64,000 nucleotides of DNA from JAJNPS01 sp031378845. Its GTDB lineage: Bacteria; Pseudomonadota; Alphaproteobacteria; Rhodobacterales; Rhodobacteraceae. Below the pieces are notes generated by a model. The model saw only the letters and a list, made by a program, of their open reading frames with translations. It was not told where the DNA came from and made no database searches. The translations under genes were made by a program, and so were the position numbers. Positions 61,153 to 64,000 of the stretch are shown here, one piece after another. Numbering within the stretch: position 1 is the stretch's first letter; each line of letters begins with the position of its first letter. The DNA lies in NCBI GenBank assembly GCA_031378845.1, contig JANNES010000008.1, positions 1-64,000 of the forward strand, in the 5' to 3' direction.

Positions 61153-61680
61153 ATGCCGTTTATCCTCGGGCTGCTGGCGCTGATTGCAGGGGCGTACTTT
61201 TGGGCACAGCGCGCGCGCAATGCCGCCGAGATCACCCGCGAACTGGCCGGGGTGGCGTCCGATGTGGCAGCCGCCGCGCGTCGCTTTGGCTTTCGCCGGC
61301 GGGGCAATATCCATCCCGTCGAAAGCCTGGAGGACGCCGATGTTGCGGTGGCCGGTGTTGGCATCGCGTTTCTGGAACTGGGTGGCCTTCCCAGCACCGA
61401 ACAGCAAGACCGCCTGATCATCAGCCTGCAATCGCGGCTTGGCATGGACCATGACAAAGCCAAAGAGGCTTTGATCCTTGGCCGCTGGCTGGTGACGGAG
61501 TGCAATGGCGCCCAGCCTGGGCTGACTCGTCTGGCCAGGCGGTGTGCCAAGATGAAGGATATGGCGGGCTTCGAGACGTTGATGATGGTCCTGGGCGACA
61601 TCACCACCGCGAACGGTGGTGTCATGTCACCGCACCAAGGCGATGCCTTGGACGAGGTGAAGTACATCTACAAACTCTAG
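61153..61680 (+). CDS. Membrane-anchored TerB-like protein of unknown function
   Basis: The 175-residue protein has one N-terminal membrane segment (PFILGLLALIAGAYFWAQRA) and a basic stretch (RRFGFRRRGN). A helical domain with a TerB-like pattern follows (DADVAVAGVGIAFLELGGLPSTEQQDRLI). TerB-like domains bind metal or partner with membrane complexes; no function is known for this version. It follows pepN by 65 bp. Confidence 0.65.
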   Translation: MPFILGLLALIAGAYFWAQRARNAAEITRELAGVASDVAAAARRFGFRRRGNIHPVESLEDADVAVAGVGIAFLELGGLPSTEQQDRLIISLQSRLGMDHDKAKEALILGRWLVTECNGAQPGLTRLARRCAKMKDMAGFETLMMVLGDITTANGGVMSPHQGDALDEVKYIYKL

Positions 61681-61706
61681 ACCGTCGCTTGCGGCCACAG
61701 GCGCGA

Positions 61707-62306
61707 TCACTTTTGGCAATAGCTTTGTGCGCGGGTCCAGGCGGCCATGTCGGCCATCTTTGATTCGGCGCGGAAGGGGGCCCAGTCGCGGCCCAGACCC
61801 TTGCGGCCATTGCCTGCGACGACACCATCTTGTGCCACCTTGTCCGCCGCGATCTGCACCGCGCATTCAAGATTTGCTGCACCGTCCTTGAGCGCCGAGA
61901 CATTTGTCGCCGCGCAGCCATGACCACGCGCAGTGCCCGGCGCGATCTGTGTCAGGCCGATCCAGCGCCCGCCGCCGCCCGAGGCTTTGGGGTTCCAAGT
62001 GCTTTCATGCTTAGCCAGCGCCGACAAGAGGGATGCCCAGAAAGCCCTGCGTTCCTCGACACTTGCCTTTGCATAGCCAGGACACCACGACCCGATATCC
62101 GCAGGCACATCATCTGCAAGTACCGCATCATAGCGGGCCACGGCGTTCAAGGTCGCCTCGGTCCATTGCGTTGCTTCGGGCCGGTGATCCCAGCGCATCA
62201 CTGGCAGTGCCGCTGTTTGCGATCCTGTCGCTCCGGTTCCCCCAGTTCCAACGCATCCCATCAACAGGGACAATGACAATGGGGCAATCAGGGTCAGTAA
62301 ACGCAT
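61707..62306 (-). CDS. Lytic-transglycosylase-like (SLT) lipoprotein
   Basis: The 199-residue protein has a lipoprotein signal (SLSLLMGC, lipid Cys18). A lysozyme-like SLT domain follows, with probable catalytic Glu101 in LAKHESTWNP and the downstream GLTQIAPGTARGHGC. It would cleave peptidoglycan while anchored to the outer membrane. Two further cysteines (Cys75 and the one in GHGC) could form a disulfide. It is divergent from gatB. Confidence 0.82.
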   Translation of the reverse strand: MRLLTLIAPLSLSLLMGCVGTGGTGATGSQTAALPVMRWDHRPEATQWTEATLNAVARYDAVLADDVPADIGSWCPGYAKASVEERRAFWASLLSALAKHESTWNPKASGGGGRWIGLTQIAPGTARGHGCAATNVSALKDGAANLECAVQIAADKVAQDGVVAGNGRKGLGRDWAPFRAESKMADMAAWTRAQSYCQK

Positions 62307-62480
62307 CGATTTCTCGTCAGGTTTCGCCGCGCTGATGTGTGCGCGACACCCATGCCGTGCGGGTTTGATCCGTTAACTGCAACCTTTTGGGTAGGCGATC
62401 GGCAGGGATCCGCCACTCCACCCCCTTGCCGCAGGCCGTCTTGCTTCGTAAGGAAGGGTGAAAGACCAAGGAAAACCGCC

Positions 62481-63995
62481 ATGCTCGACCTTGCCTACAC
62501 GCTTCCAAAACCGCGCGTGATCGCGGGGGCCAACCACGATTGGGAATTGGTCATCGGCATGGAGATCCATGCGCAGGTCGCCTCGAACGCCAAGCTTTTC
62601 TCTGGCGCCTCGACCACCTTTGGGGCAGAGCCGAATTCCAATGTGGCGTTTGTGGATGCCGCGATGCCGGGGATGCTGCCCGTCATCAACGAGTTTTGCG
62701 TCGAACAGGCGGTGCGGTCCGGACTGGGGCTCAAGGCGCAAATCAACCTGATCTCGGCGTTTGACCGCAAGAACTATTTCTATCCCGACCTGCCGCAAGG
62801 CTATCAGATCAGCCAGCTTTACCATCCCATCGTGGGTGAGGGCGAAGTCCTCGTGGAACTCGCCCCCGGCGTGGCGCGGCGCGTGCGGATCGAGCGCATC
62901 CATCTGGAACAGGATGCCGGCAAGTCGATCCACGACATGGACCCTAACCTGTCCTTTGTCGATTTCAACCGCACCGGTTTGGCGTTGATGGAAATCGTCA
63001 GTCGCCCCGATATTCGCAGCGCCGAAGAGGCCACTGCCTATGTGGCCAAACTGCGCCAGATCTTGCGTTACCTGGGCACCTGCGATGGCAATATGCAAAA
63101 CGGCAATTTGCGCGCGGATGTGAACGTGTCGGTCTGTCGTCCGGGCCAGTACGAAAAGTATCAGGCGACGCAGGATTTCGCGCATCTGGGCACGCGGTGT
63201 GAGATCAAGAACATGAACTCCATGAGGTTCATGACACAAGCCATTGATTTCGAAGCGCGTCGCCAGATTGCCATTCTGGAGGAAGGTGGCAAGATCGTGC
63301 AAGAAACCCGCCTCTACGATCCTGACAAGGGCGAAACCCGGTCCATGCGCAGCAAGGAAGAGGCGCATGATTACCGCTATTTCCCGTGCCCCGACCTCTT
63401 GCCGCTGGAGATCGAACAGGCTTGGGTCGATGATATTGCAGCACGCATGCCGGAACTGCCCGATGCCAAGAAGGCGCGCTTCATGGCCGATTTCGGACTG
63501 ACCGATTATGACGCCAATGTGCTGACTGCGGATCTGGAATCCGCTGCCTTTTTCGAATCCGTGGCGCAGGGTCGCGATGGCAAGCAGGCGGCGAACTGGG
63601 TCATCAACGAGCTTTTTGGCCGCCTGAACAAGGAAGGTGGCACCATTGCGCAGACGCCCGTTTCACCCCAGCAGCTTGGTGGTGTGCTGGACCTGATCGC
63701 ATCGGGCGAGATATCGGGCAAGATGGCCAAGGATCTCTTTGACTTGCTGTGGACCGAAGGCGGCGATCCGGCAGAGCTTGCGGCGAAACACGGCATGAAG
63801 CAGGTGACCGATACCGCCGCCATCGAGGCTGCCGTTGCCGAGATTGTCGCTGCCAACCCCGGTCAGGTCGAAAAGGCCCGCGTGAACCCTAAACTTGCGG
63901 GCTGGTTCACCGGGCAAGTTCTGAAGGCGACGGGCGGCAAAGCCAATCCTGCCGTCGTCAATGCGATTGTGGCAGAGGCGCTGGCCAAAGCCTGA
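62481..63995 (+). CDS. gatB: Aspartyl/glutamyl-tRNA amidotransferase subunit B
   Basis: From ATG 62481 (AAGGAAAACC upstream) the protein has 504 residues. It shows the GatB signatures ELVIGMEIHAQVASNAKLFSGAS, DRKNYFYPDLPQGYQISQ, EQDAGKSIHD and SVCRPGQ, and ends in the YqeY-like tail domain. With GatA and GatC it converts Glu-tRNA-Gln (and Asp-tRNA-Asn) to the amidated form. An upstream in-frame ATG at 62337 lies in sequence unlike GatB. gatA and gatC are not in this window. Confidence 0.96.
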   Translation: MLDLAYTLPKPRVIAGANHDWELVIGMEIHAQVASNAKLFSGASTTFGAEPNSNVAFVDAAMPGMLPVINEFCVEQAVRSGLGLKAQINLISAFDRKNYFYPDLPQGYQISQLYHPIVGEGEVLVELAPGVARRVRIERIHLEQDAGKSIHDMDPNLSFVDFNRTGLALMEIVSRPDIRSAEEATAYVAKLRQILRYLGTCDGNMQNGNLRADVNVSVCRPGQYEKYQATQDFAHLGTRCEIKNMNSMRFMTQAIDFEARRQIAILEEGGKIVQETRLYDPDKGETRSMRSKEEAHDYRYFPCPDLLPLEIEQAWVDDIAARMPELPDAKKARFMADFGLTDYDANVLTADLESAAFFESVAQGRDGKQAANWVINELFGRLNKEGGTIAQTPVSPQQLGGVLDLIASGEISGKMAKDLFDLLWTEGGDPAELAAKHGMKQVTDTAAIEAAVAEIVAANPGQVEKARVNPKLAGWFTGQVLKATGGKANPAVVNAIVAEALAKA

Positions 63996-64000
63996 CCGAA

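Noticed and set aside
59249..61153. 634-codon open frame antisense to pepN
   Set aside because: It mirrors the third-position GC bias of pepN and its translation (rich in Arg, Gly, Gln, His) has no domain pattern.
1..64000. CRISPR array, prophage or insertion sequence
   Set aside because: No regularly spaced repeats, no cas, phage or transposase proteins and no terminal inverted repeats were found.

Overview
The window looks like a chromosome segment of an alphaproteobacterium, most likely a member of the Rhodobacterales (roseobacter-like). This rests on the high-GC coding style, the aerobic cobaltochelatase genes cobS and cobT near a J-domain/BolA pair, a Mur/Fur-like site ahead of an Nramp transporter, and many ABC uptake systems beside catabolic operons. 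No phage, transposase, plasmid or CRISPR feature was seen. The taxonomic placement is inference.

Left part (1-11 kb): a broken livG-type ATPase gene overlaps the end of hyuA. HyuA and HyuB form an ATP-dependent hydantoinase/oxoprolinase, divergent from an AraC-type regulator. Next comes a second, chemically different lactam-opening set: pxpA, accB, accC, pxpB and pxpC, divergent from a LysR regulator.

11-22 kb is the least explained block. It holds a UGT-like glycosyltransferase, a GntR/FCD regulator with two winged-helix domains, a complete polyamine-type ABC transporter, a second glycosyltransferase paralogue, two tandem small cupins and an aldehyde dehydrogenase. The tight spacing suggests one import-and-modify pathway. 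Both glycosyltransferases keep the donor-binding C-terminal signature but lack the usual N-terminal catalytic histidine.

21.6-24.5 kb holds a desaturase/hydroxylase plus TIM-barrel pair, with a decayed LysR gene beside it. 24.6-37.1 kb is a hydroxyquinol/hydroquinone-type aromatic catabolic cluster: LysR regulator, intradiol dioxygenase, PcpA/LinE-like VOC dioxygenase, a truncated hydrolase, maleylacetate reductase, a branched-chain-type ABC transporter, FAD monooxygenase, a second intradiol dioxygenase and a BKACE enzyme. The BKACE could convert 3-oxoadipate without a CoA-transferase and thiolase.

From 37 kb on the content is mostly housekeeping: a small-molecule kinase-like protein, MntH, tRNA-Ile2(CAU), purM-purN, RNase D, SufE, aminopeptidase P, CobT, CobS, MsrB, a J-protein, BolA, an ArsR-SRPBCC operon, PepN, an SLT lipoprotein and GatB. 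Six gene remnants are scattered through the window (livG, lysR, MhqD-like hydrolase, MFS transporter, SARP-hydrolase fusion, photolyase). The core genes are intact, so this looks like accessory gene decay rather than random sequence error.
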